A stretch of 64,000 bases of DNA from Seribacter sp963934295 (GCA_963934295.1 CAWVXY010000007.1:48275-112274), one strand, 5' to 3'; positions 9,383-18,504 are shown, numbered from the stretch's first letter. The notes: generated by a model from the letters alone, not told the origin. Program-made: numbers and translations.

Positions 9383-9576
9383 AAAAATGAAACTATCTTT
9401 TTCATACCACAAACGTAAAGTTCAAGAAAGATCCATGCCAAGAGAATTGGGAGTATATTAAATTTATTAAACCTAGATTTTCGAACGACATTAGATCCAT
9501 TAGTTGTGACTTACAGTCGACACTTTTCCCGATCCACTTTAAAAGAAACAGCTTTGCTAGAAAATAACTCCGAATT
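9383..9576. other. Spacer with possible gene remnant
   Basis: This is one of the few real gaps inside the cluster. One plus-strand frame is open for about 55 codons and ends at 9567-9569, just before the next gene. It has no ATG, GTG or TTG and no motif that I recognise, so it may be a decayed gene end or chance. A separate 24-codon frame starts at ATG 9387. Nothing here resembles a terminator. Confidence 0.3.
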
Positions 9577-10695
9577 ATGATGCAATATTGCAAACGCTGT
9601 ATTTTACCTAACACTAGACCCGAACTTGAATTCGATGAAGAGGGAGTTTGCAGTGCATGCCGAAATTTTGAATTGCGCGAAACGATAGACTGGACCGAGA
9701 GAGCACGAGCCTTTGAACAAGTTGTTCAAAATGCAAAAGAACGTAGCATGGGCTACGATTGTCTCATTCCTGTAAGTGGAGGAAAAGACAGCACATGGCA
9801 AACGATCGTCTGCTTGGAGCATGGACTAAATCCCCTTTGCGTAACATGGAAGACTCCAGGACGCACGGAAATTGGCCAAAAAAACTTGGATAATTTAATT
9901 TCTCTAGGAGTTGACCACATCGATTATCAGATCAGCCCGAAAGTCGAACAAAAATTTATGCTAAAGGCACTCAAGAAATTCGGTTCAACAGCAATCCCGA
10001 TGCACATGGCAATCTTCAACATCCCCCTAAAGATTGCACTATCTTTTAACATCCCACTAATTATTTGGGGAGAAAACTCAGCTTTTGAATATGGTGATTC
10101 AAGCGAAGAAAGATTAGGTTTCAAGCTTGACTCCAATTGGCTTCGCAAATTCGGGGTTACACATAACACAAATGCAGCTGACTGGGTAGATAAAGATTTA
10201 TCCAGTAAAGAATTAACGCCCTACTTCGAACAATCAAAACACAATGTGGAAAAGCAAGAAGTTCTTGCTGTTTTTCTTGGCTACTATTTCCAATGGGATG
10301 TCCAAACTTCATATCGTGCAGCTAATGAACAAGGATTTTCTGTAAAATCAGGCGAGGCACGAACAGGAATATATGATTTTGCTGACATAGATGATGATTT
10401 TATATCTATTCACCACTATTTAAAATGGTACAAATTCGGTTTCCCCCGTACTTTCGACAACCTTTCGATCGAGATTAGGCAAGGGCGTCTTACCCGTAGT
10501 GAGGCAATCGAAATAGCCAGTCGTTTTGGCGAAGATATGCCCCAAAAAGATATTGAGTGTTTTTGCGAATTTGTGGGAATTGCAACAAGTGAATTTTTTA
10601 AAATTATTGAACCATTTAGAAACCTAGACATTTGGAAGTTTAAAAGTAATCGTTGGGAAATCTCTGATTTTTTGATTGAAGACTGGAAATGGTAG
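9577..10695 (+). CDS. N-acetyl sugar amidotransferase (WbpG/PseA-like), copy 1
   Basis: This 372-residue protein has two CxxC pairs at the N-terminus (CKRC, CSAC), the usual zinc site of this family, and a PP-loop VSGGKDSTW near residue 65 that binds ATP. IIWGENSAFEYGD and HHYLKWYKFGFPR are further family motifs. WbpG/PseA enzymes use ammonia, supplied through HisH/HisF-like partners, to convert an acetamido group of a sugar nucleotide to an acetamidino group. No HisH/HisF pair is adjacent to this copy; the only pair is at 21.0-22.5 kb, beside the other two copies. Confidence 0.88.
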   Translation: MMQYCKRCILPNTRPELEFDEEGVCSACRNFELRETIDWTERARAFEQVVQNAKERSMGYDCLIPVSGGKDSTWQTIVCLEHGLNPLCVTWKTPGRTEIGQKNLDNLISLGVDHIDYQISPKVEQKFMLKALKKFGSTAIPMHMAIFNIPLKIALSFNIPLIIWGENSAFEYGDSSEERLGFKLDSNWLRKFGVTHNTNAADWVDKDLSSKELTPYFEQSKHNVEKQEVLAVFLGYYFQWDVQTSYRAANEQGFSVKSGEARTGIYDFADIDDDFISIHHYLKWYKFGFPRTFDNLSIEIRQGRLTRSEAIEIASRFGEDMPQKDIECFCEFVGIATSEFFKIIEPFRNLDIWKFKSNRWEISDFLIEDWKW

Positions 10696-10721
10696 AAGTC
10701 TTTTCAAACCCATAAAATAAA

Positions 10722-11105
10722 ATGCAATTTGATCAAATCAGTCCACCTCGAAAGTTCACTATTGGAGCGAAGCAACAGTTTGAGATTATGGATTGTGGCA
10801 AAATCCTATTGAATAAGAACGAGCAGGTAACTCTTACTACAGATTCTGGAGGTGAATATGATCTTACTCGTAAAGACTGGGGGTTCTATGCAACTCCTTC
10901 ACTTAACGGTAGACTTCCTTCTTTTGGTCTACGTGGAGTACTAATTAAGAATCGAGAAACCAATAGATTTTTCGTTCTCCTTGTAGAGAAAGGCAAGGAA
11001 CCCCTTTTTGACGATTACTGTAATGTCGAAAACCTTACAGTAGTTTCATGGCTTGATTGTGATGAGGCACTGGAGAATTTAGGAAGAAAACTGGAAGAAC
11101 AATAA
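10722..11105 (+). CDS. Uncharacterised small protein between amidotransferase and methyltransferases
   Basis: I do not recognise this 127-residue soluble protein. It looks beta-rich and has no signal peptide or membrane segment. Features are GKILLNKNEQVTL, KDWGFYATPSL and FFVLLVEKGKEPLFDDYC. The ATG is 26 bases after the amidotransferase stop, and its own stop overlaps the next ATG by one base, which supports translation as part of the operon. A cupin- or WxcM-like small sugar enzyme, or an accessory subunit of the neighbouring amidotransferase, is possible but unproven. Confidence 0.7.
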   Translation: MQFDQISPPRKFTIGAKQQFEIMDCGKILLNKNEQVTLTTDSGGEYDLTRKDWGFYATPSLNGRLPSFGLRGVLIKNRETNRFFVLLVEKGKEPLFDDYCNVENLTVVSWLDCDEALENLGRKLEEQ

Positions 11106-11941
11106 TGCCTCCCGATTATCAATGTCCACTATGCATGCAACCCAAAAGCGATTCTATTCATGTATATAAGCAAAAACCCAAGGGAGAAACTGAGTTCCAA
11201 CTTCAAGGTGATTCAGGCTATTATCGCGAAATTCTTCATTGTAAAACCTGTGGACACTACCGCTCGGTTCATGGCATGGATATTTCATCCCTCTACGAGT
11301 CAAGCTATGTAGATTCCACCTACGGCGGACTTGAAGGAATTCGGAAAAACTACGAAAGGATTATGGCACTCGATCCAAAAAAATCCGATAATTCTGGCCG
11401 TGTAAACCGCATAATCGAATTTTCTCAAAAACACTCCCCATCCCACTCCTCTCCCATACGTTTGCTAGATATTGGTTCGGGCCTTGGGGTTTTCCTTGGA
11501 AAAATTTTGCAAAACACCAATTGGCAATGCACCGCATTAGAAACAGACCCAAGATTTGCCAAGCATACCCGTGACAACCTCGGAATCGAAACGGTTACGA
11601 GTGACTACCAAAAGCTCAAGTGGGACCGCCAATTCGACATCATAACATTGAACAAGGTTCTTGAGCATGTTGAAGATCCCTTGAAAATGCTCCAAAAATG
11701 TATTGGGGATCTAGCCCATGGGGGGTTCCTATATATCGAATTGCCCGACGGAGAAAGCGCGGCCCGCGATAGAGAAGGATTCGAACGCGAGGAATTTTTC
11801 ATCGAGCACTGTCATGTATTCTCAATGGCATCAATGGAATTATTGTGCCGTCGAACCGGTCTTCAATCTCAGAAATTGGAGCGTCTACGTGAACCAAGCT
11901 CAAAATTCACCCTAAGGTCGTTTCTAATACATGCAAACTGA
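11105..11941 (+). CDS. Class I SAM methyltransferase with N-terminal zinc-ribbon-like motif
   Basis: This is a 278-residue protein. CPLC and CKTC pairs in the first 55 residues suggest a small zinc ribbon. A Rossmann methyltransferase core follows: LLDIGSGLGVFLGKI (motif I), TALETDPRF, and FDIITLNKVLEHVEDP (motif IV). FFIEHCHVFSMASMELL is typical of Methyltransf_23 sugar methyltransferases with such Cys motifs. It is the first of three consecutive methyltransferases. The substrate is not known but is likely a sugar. Confidence 0.82.
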   Translation: MPPDYQCPLCMQPKSDSIHVYKQKPKGETEFQLQGDSGYYREILHCKTCGHYRSVHGMDISSLYESSYVDSTYGGLEGIRKNYERIMALDPKKSDNSGRVNRIIEFSQKHSPSHSSPIRLLDIGSGLGVFLGKILQNTNWQCTALETDPRFAKHTRDNLGIETVTSDYQKLKWDRQFDIITLNKVLEHVEDPLKMLQKCIGDLAHGGFLYIELPDGESAARDREGFEREEFFIEHCHVFSMASMELLCRRTGLQSQKLERLREPSSKFTLRSFLIHAN

Positions 11942-11953
11942 TGACCTATTCTA

Positions 11954-12826
11954 ATGACTGACCCCGAAGAAGCTATTCGTCACTGCTACTCAACTTGGGG
12001 GCAAAGCTATTATGAGGATTATTACACGAATAAGGCTCATTACCCACCGGTGCATCAGGATATTATCCGTAAAGAACTCCAACGAAGTGGCTCCAAAAAT
12101 CTCCTCGATGCCGGTTGCGGCCCTGCATCAATACTCCGTGATCTAACAGAACTTGAAATGGACTTATTTGGCTTCGATCTGACGCCGGAGATGGTTCAGG
12201 AATGCAAGAAAGTGATGAGTGGTTTGGGATACGATCCAGATCAATTTTGGGAAGGAAGCGTAACGCAACCGGAGGACTTCCGTGGTCCAACTTCTGCCCC
12301 TGCTGAATTTGATGCATCCATTTGCATCGGTGTGTTGCCTCACATCCCATCGGATCTGGATGATCGTGTCTTTGCCAACCTGAGAACAAGTGTAAAAGAG
12401 GGTGGACTCGTTATGATTGAGGCGCGAAACGAATTATTTTCGCTCTTCACGCTTAATCGCTATTCATTCGATTTCTTTCGGGATCGGCTTTGCGAAGGCG
12501 AAATCCCCGAACATTTACAAGACGAACTGAAAAAAAGGTTTAGGATGGATCTGCCAAAGATTCGAAAAGGTAAGAAAGACGAACCGGGCTATGACGAGGT
12601 TCTATCCCGGACCCACAATCCATTTGAGGTCAAAGCGCAATTTGAGCGGGCAGGATTCAAGAATGTACAAACCCTATTTTATCACTACCACGGCTTTCCG
12701 CCAATGTTCGAACAAGAAGCGCCGAAAGAATTCAAGAAGCTCAGCTTGGCCATGGAGAAAAACCCGAATGACTGGCGTGGTCATTTTATGGCATCCGCTT
12801 TTCTGATTACAGGTATCGCCACGTGA
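11954..12826 (+). CDS. Class I SAM methyltransferase
   Basis: This is a 290-residue protein with LLDAGCGPASILRDL (SAM motif I) near residue 47, LFGFDLTPEMVQECK, and DASICIGVLPHIPSD, a post-II/IV region where the classical acidic D/N-PP-Y is absent, as is usual for small-molecule methyltransferases. The C-terminal part (YHYHGFPPMFEQEAP) resembles SAM enzymes of surface-sugar clusters, but I cannot name the substrate. It has an ATG 12 bases after the preceding stop. The next gene starts on its own stop (GTGA). Confidence 0.78.
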   Translation: MTDPEEAIRHCYSTWGQSYYEDYYTNKAHYPPVHQDIIRKELQRSGSKNLLDAGCGPASILRDLTELEMDLFGFDLTPEMVQECKKVMSGLGYDPDQFWEGSVTQPEDFRGPTSAPAEFDASICIGVLPHIPSDLDDRVFANLRTSVKEGGLVMIEARNELFSLFTLNRYSFDFFRDRLCEGEIPEHLQDELKKRFRMDLPKIRKGKKDEPGYDEVLSRTHNPFEVKAQFERAGFKNVQTLFYHYHGFPPMFEQEAPKEFKKLSLAMEKNPNDWRGHFMASAFLITGIAT

Positions 12827-13506
12827 TCTCGACCAACGGATGGAACAAGTATTGCATCTGGGAACACAGTGCTACAGTGAAGGAACTTTACACCAAACGC
12901 TGCCGACTCCAAGCAGAAGAAATGGTCTGTGCGTCACAAGCTGCGGAGTTATTGACACCTCAAGTAAAAGCGGGAGATCAACTATTGGATGCCGGTTGCG
13001 GGAGTGGGTATTTCTACCACTCGTTGGTCGCCCGTAACATCCCAGTCGATTACTGGGGAATCGATGCTGCAGAATCTTTGATCAATATTGGACAATCAAT
13101 CTTACCCAAATATGGATTGCCAGCTAAACATCTAGTGCACGGCCGACTTGAGGATTTGGATACTGATGTAGATCATGTGCTATGCATGAATGTTTTATCT
13201 AACATCGATAATTATCCCCGTCCCCTAGAACGACTGTTGGGATCTGCTCGAAAATCAGTAATTTTACGGGAATCCGTTTCAAAAGAAGAGAGTTATAATT
13301 ATGTCCATGACAAATATCTCGATCCAGGCGTGAATCTGAAAGTGCATGTAAACACCTACAAGGAATCCGAGTTCGTTCAATTTATCCAAAGTTACGGATT
13401 TGATGTCGAATCATTTATTGATCGTCGTACTAACGGTGAACCAGAGCTAGTTATCGACTACCCTCACCACTGGAAGTTTTTTCGAGCAACGAAAACAAAG
13501 GTATAA
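12823..13506 (+). CDS. Class I SAM methyltransferase
   Basis: This is a 227-residue protein with LLDAGCGSGYFYHSL near residue 49, DYWGIDAAESLINIG, and VLCMNVLSNIDNYPR. The start is GTG at 12823, overlapping the previous stop by 4 bases. It is the third methyltransferase in a row and is probably co-translated with the second. The three are not near-identical copies, so they are more likely to act on different positions or substrates than to be a recent tandem duplication. Confidence 0.78.
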   Translation: MISTNGWNKYCIWEHSATVKELYTKRCRLQAEEMVCASQAAELLTPQVKAGDQLLDAGCGSGYFYHSLVARNIPVDYWGIDAAESLINIGQSILPKYGLPAKHLVHGRLEDLDTDVDHVLCMNVLSNIDNYPRPLERLLGSARKSVILRESVSKEESYNYVHDKYLDPGVNLKVHVNTYKESEFVQFIQSYGFDVESFIDRRTNGEPELVIDYPHHWKFFRATKTKV

Positions 13507-13530
13507 CTAATGGCTGCTAAATTGTAAGAG

Positions 13531-15351
13531 ATGTCAAGAATTTCAGGAATAGTTTCAAGCAACCCCAATATTAATTTAAACAGGTTGTTGGACTGTCAAA
13601 AATCTTCTTCTCCGTACAATTCTTGGCGAAATTTTGTCTCTAGCAGAGGCAAAACGATCATTGGCTATACAGGTGCATATCCCTCTTCTGTTGCAGATAA
13701 TGGAAGTGTTTCGGTAATTATCGATGGAAATATTTATAACTCCAAAGATCTAGGTAGAGGTGGCGATGCCGAAATAATCATAAGTCTATACAAAAGATAT
13801 GGCTTTCCTGCGTTGTTGCCTAAGCTCAACGGAGACTTTTCTATCGCACTGGAAGATTCAAGCTCTGGTGAATTATGGCTGGCTCGTGACAGAGTTGGCG
13901 TAAAGCCTCTTTACTACACTACGCTTGGAGCTGAGTTCGCATTCGCATCTCGGTGTAAAGCTCTGCTTGAAATCCCCGGTGTCACCCGAGAGGTTGATCG
14001 TCAGTATGTCGCGTTGGTCGCCGCTAGCCATTACCGTCATTTCGACAACCGACCTGAAAAGAGTCCATACATGGACATCGATCAATTGCCTGCCGCCCAT
14101 TGGTTGCGGTTTAAGAATGGCGAGTGCCGCACTGGGGTCTATTGGCAATTGGAAGACCTTCCGGAATGGGAAGAATCAGAAGAAGAACTGGCAGAGCGTT
14201 ATCGCGAATTGCTACTGAATTCTACGCGCATCCGCATGGATCGTTGCGGGAAACCAGGCTTCACCCTTTCGGGAGGAATGGATTCCTCCTCGGTTCTTGG
14301 TTCAGCCGTTTCGGAAACTGGGGAAAAGCAGAAGGCCTTCTCCTCGATTTATGCAGACAAAACCTTCGACGAATCGGAAGACATCGCAACGATATTGGAT
14401 GTAGCAGTAAGCAAGTGGCATCAAGTCAGCGTGTCCGATCCAGATGTATTCGGGTTAATTGATAAGATGGTGGACGTGAATGATGAACCAGTGGCCACCG
14501 CGACCTGGCTAAGCCATTTCGTCGTCTGCGAACAAGCCGCCCAAGAAGACATTACGCATCTTTTCGGCGGATTGGGAGGGGACGAACTCAACGCAGGTGA
14601 ATATGAACACTTTTTTCCATTCTTTGCGGACTTGAAGATTGGAGGTCAAAAGCAAAGATTGGACAAGGAAGTATCGAAGTGGGCCGAATACCACACCCAT
14701 CCCTTATATCCAAAGAATTTCACCGTAATGGAGGAATCCGTCGAACGGATTTGTGATCTGAAGAAGCCTGGAAAGATTCGTTCCGATCGCCAGCGACTGG
14801 AGCGTTATCATGATCTCCTGAACCCGGATTTCTTTGACCTGACCGCATTCGAACCGGTCATGGACCACCCGTTCCAAAGCTACCTTAAGAACAGGTGTCA
14901 TCAAGATATCTTCAGAGAAACATCACCCTGTTGTTTGCGGGCTCAAGATCGTCAAGGAATGGCTTTGGGCATTCAACATGTCATGCCTTTTTTCGATCAC
15001 CGAATCATAGAATTCATGTTCCGCGTACCAGCGAAATACAAATATTTAAACGGAATAACGAAAAGCCTCCTTCGAAAGGCAACTGCCGGACTGATCCCCG
15101 AATCCACCAGAACACGAATTAAGAAGACAGGTTGGAACGCACCAGCTCACCTTTGGTTCAGCGGGGAAGGAGCAGAACAAGTCCGAGACCTCCTAGCGTC
15201 AACCAAATTTAAGGAATTGGGTATCTATCGAACCGAAGCAGTCCAATCTCTGCTACAAGATCACTTGGAAATTGTTGAGCAGAACCAGTTGAGGGAAAAC
15301 CACATGATGCTGTTTTGGCAATTGGTAAACCTTGTATATTGGTTAAAATAA
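13531..15351 (+). CDS. Asparagine synthetase-like protein lacking the glutaminase cysteine
   Basis: This 606-residue AsnB-like protein starts MSRISGIVSS where active enzymes have MCGIAG, so the Ntn nucleophile is absent. The glutamine pocket motif YNGEIYN is degraded to IDGNIYN. The synthetase domain looks sound, with PP-loop LSGGMDSSSV near residue 247 and FGGLGGDELNAGEY. Family members without the cysteine (beta-lactam synthetases, lasso cyclases) use ATP to adenylate a carboxylate and join it to an amine other than glutamine-derived ammonia. Here that could mean amidation of a uronic or nonulosonic acid with free ammonia or an amino compound (inference). Confidence 0.85.
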   Translation: MSRISGIVSSNPNINLNRLLDCQKSSSPYNSWRNFVSSRGKTIIGYTGAYPSSVADNGSVSVIIDGNIYNSKDLGRGGDAEIIISLYKRYGFPALLPKLNGDFSIALEDSSSGELWLARDRVGVKPLYYTTLGAEFAFASRCKALLEIPGVTREVDRQYVALVAASHYRHFDNRPEKSPYMDIDQLPAAHWLRFKNGECRTGVYWQLEDLPEWEESEEELAERYRELLLNSTRIRMDRCGKPGFTLSGGMDSSSVLGSAVSETGEKQKAFSSIYADKTFDESEDIATILDVAVSKWHQVSVSDPDVFGLIDKMVDVNDEPVATATWLSHFVVCEQAAQEDITHLFGGLGGDELNAGEYEHFFPFFADLKIGGQKQRLDKEVSKWAEYHTHPLYPKNFTVMEESVERICDLKKPGKIRSDRQRLERYHDLLNPDFFDLTAFEPVMDHPFQSYLKNRCHQDIFRETSPCCLRAQDRQGMALGIQHVMPFFDHRIIEFMFRVPAKYKYLNGITKSLLRKATAGLIPESTRTRIKKTGWNAPAHLWFSGEGAEQVRDLLASTKFKELGIYRTEAVQSLLQDHLEIVEQNQLRENHMMLFWQLVNLVYWLK

Positions 15352-15410
15352 AAGCTTTAATTTGGAATTGCTTTGTTAAAAAGTCCACAGAGGGTATAAA
15401 CACTATTAAT

Positions 15411-16529
15411 TTGAAAGAAACCAATCACGAGTGGTCTGTAACTAAAAAGTTGAGCACAACTTGCTCTCAAAATACTGAAACTTGGCAACTTGAGAGGGAT
15501 AACTTAGATAATCTTGAATTTAAAGTCGAAGTCCGAACCGGGAAAAAATTCGATGTATTATCTTTAAATAATGATATAGAGGAAACTATTTCATACGCTA
15601 AAAGTTTAAATTCTCTTGGCAAAAAACTTTTTAGCTCCGATGAAAATCTTGAAAAAAAGTTAAATTGTCCTGCATGTGATTATCAAGCAACATCAACTAA
15701 TCCCTACTTAACCGTGAATCATGCAGAATATAAACGATGTGATAAATGTGGACATATATATGTATGGAAACGACCTTCTGCTAAAGTTATGAAAGAAATT
15801 TTCACAGACGAAGAGATAATTTCTGCTAACTATGCAAAAGAAGATGGGGTACAATTTAGAATGGATGAAATCGTCAAGCCAAAGTTAGATTGGATATTAA
15901 AAATATGGTACAGTCTCTTTGAGTCAGCCCCTACTTCAATTCTTGATGTCGGAGCAGGAGCTGGGCATTTCGTTAAAGCTTGTAGAGATTTAAATATAAA
16001 GACTGAGGGAATTGAAATCAGCAAAAGTTCCTGTCAGTTCGCTCAAGATATCTTTGGCATTGAACTTAAGACAAATAATTTCCTTCATTCGAATCTAGAG
16101 ATGTTTGATATTTTAACCATGTGGGGATTATTAGAGTATGTACATGAGCCCTTTGAATATTTAAAAAAAGCTAGGCAATGCGTAGGCGAAAATGGCATGG
16201 TAGTTTTTGAAGTTCCCAGAGATCCATCAGTCAGTGCTATGGCACAAAAATCTCATACAACCGGTATTGCACGACACCTAGACCCAGCAAGTCATCTTAA
16301 TTGCTTTAGCGAATCATCTATTGTTCATTTACTACATCGTACTGGACTTAAACCAGTAGCAATTTGGAGATTTGGAATGGACGCATATGAGATGTTACTA
16401 CAAATTGCAATTGCATCAAATTGTACTGAGTTTTTAAACAATGCAAAAGAATGGATTGAACCTTGGCAACACACTTTTGATCAGGCTGGTCTATGCGATG
16501 ACATAATAGTTTGCTCAATACCTATTTAA
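15411..16529 (+). CDS. Class I SAM methyltransferase with zinc-ribbon-like motif
   Basis: The core is CPACDYQAT and CDKCGHIYVW (two CxxC pairs), then SILDVGAGAGHFVKACRDL (SAM motif I) and FDILTMWGLLEYVHEP, followed by a Methyltransf_23-type C-terminus with HLDPASHLNCFS. It has the same layout as the protein at 11105. The start is uncertain. TTG at 15411 avoids overlap and gives 372 residues; the frame stays open back to TTG 15315 inside the preceding gene. The gene is much more AT-rich than the asparagine-synthetase gene before it and opens an AT-rich stretch of three genes. Confidence 0.75.
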   Translation: MKETNHEWSVTKKLSTTCSQNTETWQLERDNLDNLEFKVEVRTGKKFDVLSLNNDIEETISYAKSLNSLGKKLFSSDENLEKKLNCPACDYQATSTNPYLTVNHAEYKRCDKCGHIYVWKRPSAKVMKEIFTDEEIISANYAKEDGVQFRMDEIVKPKLDWILKIWYSLFESAPTSILDVGAGAGHFVKACRDLNIKTEGIEISKSSCQFAQDIFGIELKTNNFLHSNLEMFDILTMWGLLEYVHEPFEYLKKARQCVGENGMVVFEVPRDPSVSAMAQKSHTTGIARHLDPASHLNCFSESSIVHLLHRTGLKPVAIWRFGMDAYEMLLQIAIASNCTEFLNNAKEWIEPWQHTFDQAGLCDDIIVCSIPI

Positions 16530-16544
16530 AATTTAGAGAAAATT

Positions 16545-17291
16545 ATGGCATTTAATTACAAAGAATATGTGACAGATAAAAAATTCCTGAAAGATTATGA
16601 AAATTATCAAGAACGATATTCCAGCAGCATAAGAGAGAGTGATAAGAAAACAATTGATCTAATAGGTGATTGGATCCACGAAAGGAAAAAAGAGTTGAGA
16701 GTCTTAGATATAGGATGTTCTACAGGAAATCTACTTTACCACCTTCACAATGTATACCCAGATCTAGAATTGGTAGGTTGTGATTATGCAGAAACCTCTA
16801 TAAGAAAATGTAGGCAGAATACTAGATTAAAGAATATTGAATTCCACATAGCAGATGTTACAAATCCAATTAAACTCGGTCTCTTTGATATTGTTTTAGT
16901 AAATGCTGTTTTCTACATGATGTCAGAAAATGATTTTGCAAAAGGTTTACAAAATATTAGCAAGACCTTAAAGAAAGGAGGACTTTTAGTACTATTCGAT
17001 TTTGCAAATGATTTTAATCAGGATTTAAAAATAACAGAGGTTTCAAAATCTCACCCTTTGGGTCTTGATATTCATTTCCGTCCTAAAGAAAAAATTCGCG
17101 AACTTTTATTGAGCACTGGATTTTCCAAGTTAAAATTTGTGAATTTCAAATTACCTATTGACCTTCCCCTGATTAGTGAACAGGACCACAACGAGTTAAA
17201 TAGTTATACAATTAAAAGTGAAATCGGCGAAAGATTAGTCTTTCGAGGCAGTTTATATCAACCTTGGTGCCATATTTGTGCAAGACGCTAA
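16545..17291 (+). CDS. Class I SAM methyltransferase
   Basis: This is a 248-residue protein with RVLDIGCSTGNLLYHL (SAM motif I) near residue 53, LVGCDYAETSIRKC, and FDIVLVNAVFYMMSE. The C-terminal part (DIHFRPKEKIRELLLSTGF) is typical of ubiquinone/sugar methyltransferase-like proteins. The ATG at 16545 follows TTAGAGAAAA, a weak Shine-Dalgarno candidate. It sits between another methyltransferase and the sulfotransferase, all AT-rich. The substrate is unknown. Confidence 0.8.
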   Translation: MAFNYKEYVTDKKFLKDYENYQERYSSSIRESDKKTIDLIGDWIHERKKELRVLDIGCSTGNLLYHLHNVYPDLELVGCDYAETSIRKCRQNTRLKNIEFHIADVTNPIKLGLFDIVLVNAVFYMMSENDFAKGLQNISKTLKKGGLLVLFDFANDFNQDLKITEVSKSHPLGLDIHFRPKEKIRELLLSTGFSKLKFVNFKLPIDLPLISEQDHNELNSYTIKSEIGERLVFRGSLYQPWCHICARR

Positions 17292-17301
17292 GCTTTGAGT
17301 C

Positions 17302-18504
17302 ATTATCGAACAATTTAAAAAGTTATATTGCTCCGGCACTGCAAGAAGTGGCACAACTCTGCTTTGCCGAATTCTAGATGTCCATTCTAAAATTTCCATG
17401 GCTTGTGACCCACTACTGCCATGGTTTAAAAGTTTAAGGAATGCCATTAGAAAAAAGACATTCGGTTATGACCGGCACGGAGACAACGAACCTCTTCTAG
17501 ATTATTATTTTAATAAAAAAAATAACGAACTACTTGAAAGTATTCTTAAAACAGACCTTAAAATCCAAATACCAAAGGAAGATCAGAGCGAAAATTTAAA
17601 TAAAAGAATATCTAAAAGAATGGAGGCTGAATGCTGCGATTTAATATCAATTTTACCAAATATTCAAAAGTCAAACTACGGCGATTGGATAAATGATTTT
17701 TTTCATTATATGAAACAAATTAGAAAAATTCAGGGATCTATTATGGGAATAAAAGAACCATGGATTTCTGAATTTTTCCCAGCATTGCTTAAGAACGATA
17801 ACTCCAGTAGATTTATTATAATATTCCGGGATCCTAGAGCGGTATTAGCATCGATGTTTAAAGCAGACATGAATGGGTATGAAAAAATTGGCCAACCATT
17901 ATCCGTCCTTCGGCACTGGAGAAAACAGGCCAACCTTTTTTCGATTTATCGTAAAGATACTGAATTATCTTCGAAAATTCATATGCTCAGATACGAAGAC
18001 TTGGTTAATGATCCAATTTCGACAATCAAACAATTAATTCATGAATTAGATTTAAATTTTGAAAGTCCGATGATAGATACTGATAGTTTTACGGGGTACT
18101 CTGAAAGTGCCACCCCTCCCGGTAATAGCAGTTATGAAACTATAAAATCAGGGATACAAAAATGGCCAATTGATAGATGGCGTGACACACTACCGGGTCA
18201 CTTAACACAATTATGCGAACTTGTTTGTGGTCAAGAAATGATAGAACTAGGATACCCAATAGAAATCATGGAACCCAGACAATTAAGTTGGATCAATGAA
18301 TATGAATTGTGGGAAAAAAATAAAAAATTCAGTTGGAGAACAGACAGGCAAGACTTATTACCAGATATCGCATTAGAAATACTTCGTCAGGAAGTTATCG
18401 AGGGTAAGAAAATCGTAGATGATTCGCTTGTAAGACAATTATTCTATAAGCATGAGGTACTTAAAGATCTACAAAAAGTAAAGAAGTCATTAATTTCTCC
18501 TTAA
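17302..18504 (+). CDS. Sulfotransferase (PAPS-dependent), probable ATT start
   Basis: The PAPS 5'-phosphosulfate-binding loop reads CSGTARSGTTLL at about residues 10-21 of the frame starting at ATT 17302, upstream of the first ATG (17398), which would delete it. Later parts are GIKEPWISEFF, the 3'-phosphate-binding IIIFRDPRAVLASM and MLRYEDLVNDP, all standard for Sulfotransfer_1/3 proteins. Between the in-frame stop at 17296-17298 and the loop there is no ATG, GTG or TTG, only GTC, ATT and ATC. Translation therefore starts at an unusual codon, or the sequence carries an indel. The full length would be 400 residues. It would sulfate a glycan or sugar nucleotide. Confidence 0.8.
   Translation: MIEQFKKLYCSGTARSGTTLLCRILDVHSKISMACDPLLPWFKSLRNAIRKKTFGYDRHGDNEPLLDYYFNKKNNELLESILKTDLKIQIPKEDQSENLNKRISKRMEAECCDLISILPNIQKSNYGDWINDFFHYMKQIRKIQGSIMGIKEPWISEFFPALLKNDNSSRFIIIFRDPRAVLASMFKADMNGYEKIGQPLSVLRHWRKQANLFSIYRKDTELSSKIHMLRYEDLVNDPISTIKQLIHELDLNFESPMIDTDSFTGYSESATPPGNSSYETIKSGIQKWPIDRWRDTLPGHLTQLCELVCGQEMIELGYPIEIMEPRQLSWINEYELWEKNKKFSWRTDRQDLLPDIALEILRQEVIEGKKIVDDSLVRQLFYKHEVLKDLQKVKKSLISP

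Noticed and set aside
9402..9614. Minus-strand 70-codon frame
   Set aside because: It overlaps the start of the amidotransferase gene, shows no family motif and has biased composition typical of a shadow frame.
7553..15351. True asparagine synthesis by the two AsnB-like proteins
   Set aside because: Both sit inside a sugar cluster and one lacks the glutaminase cysteine; amidation of sugar acids is the more likely role.
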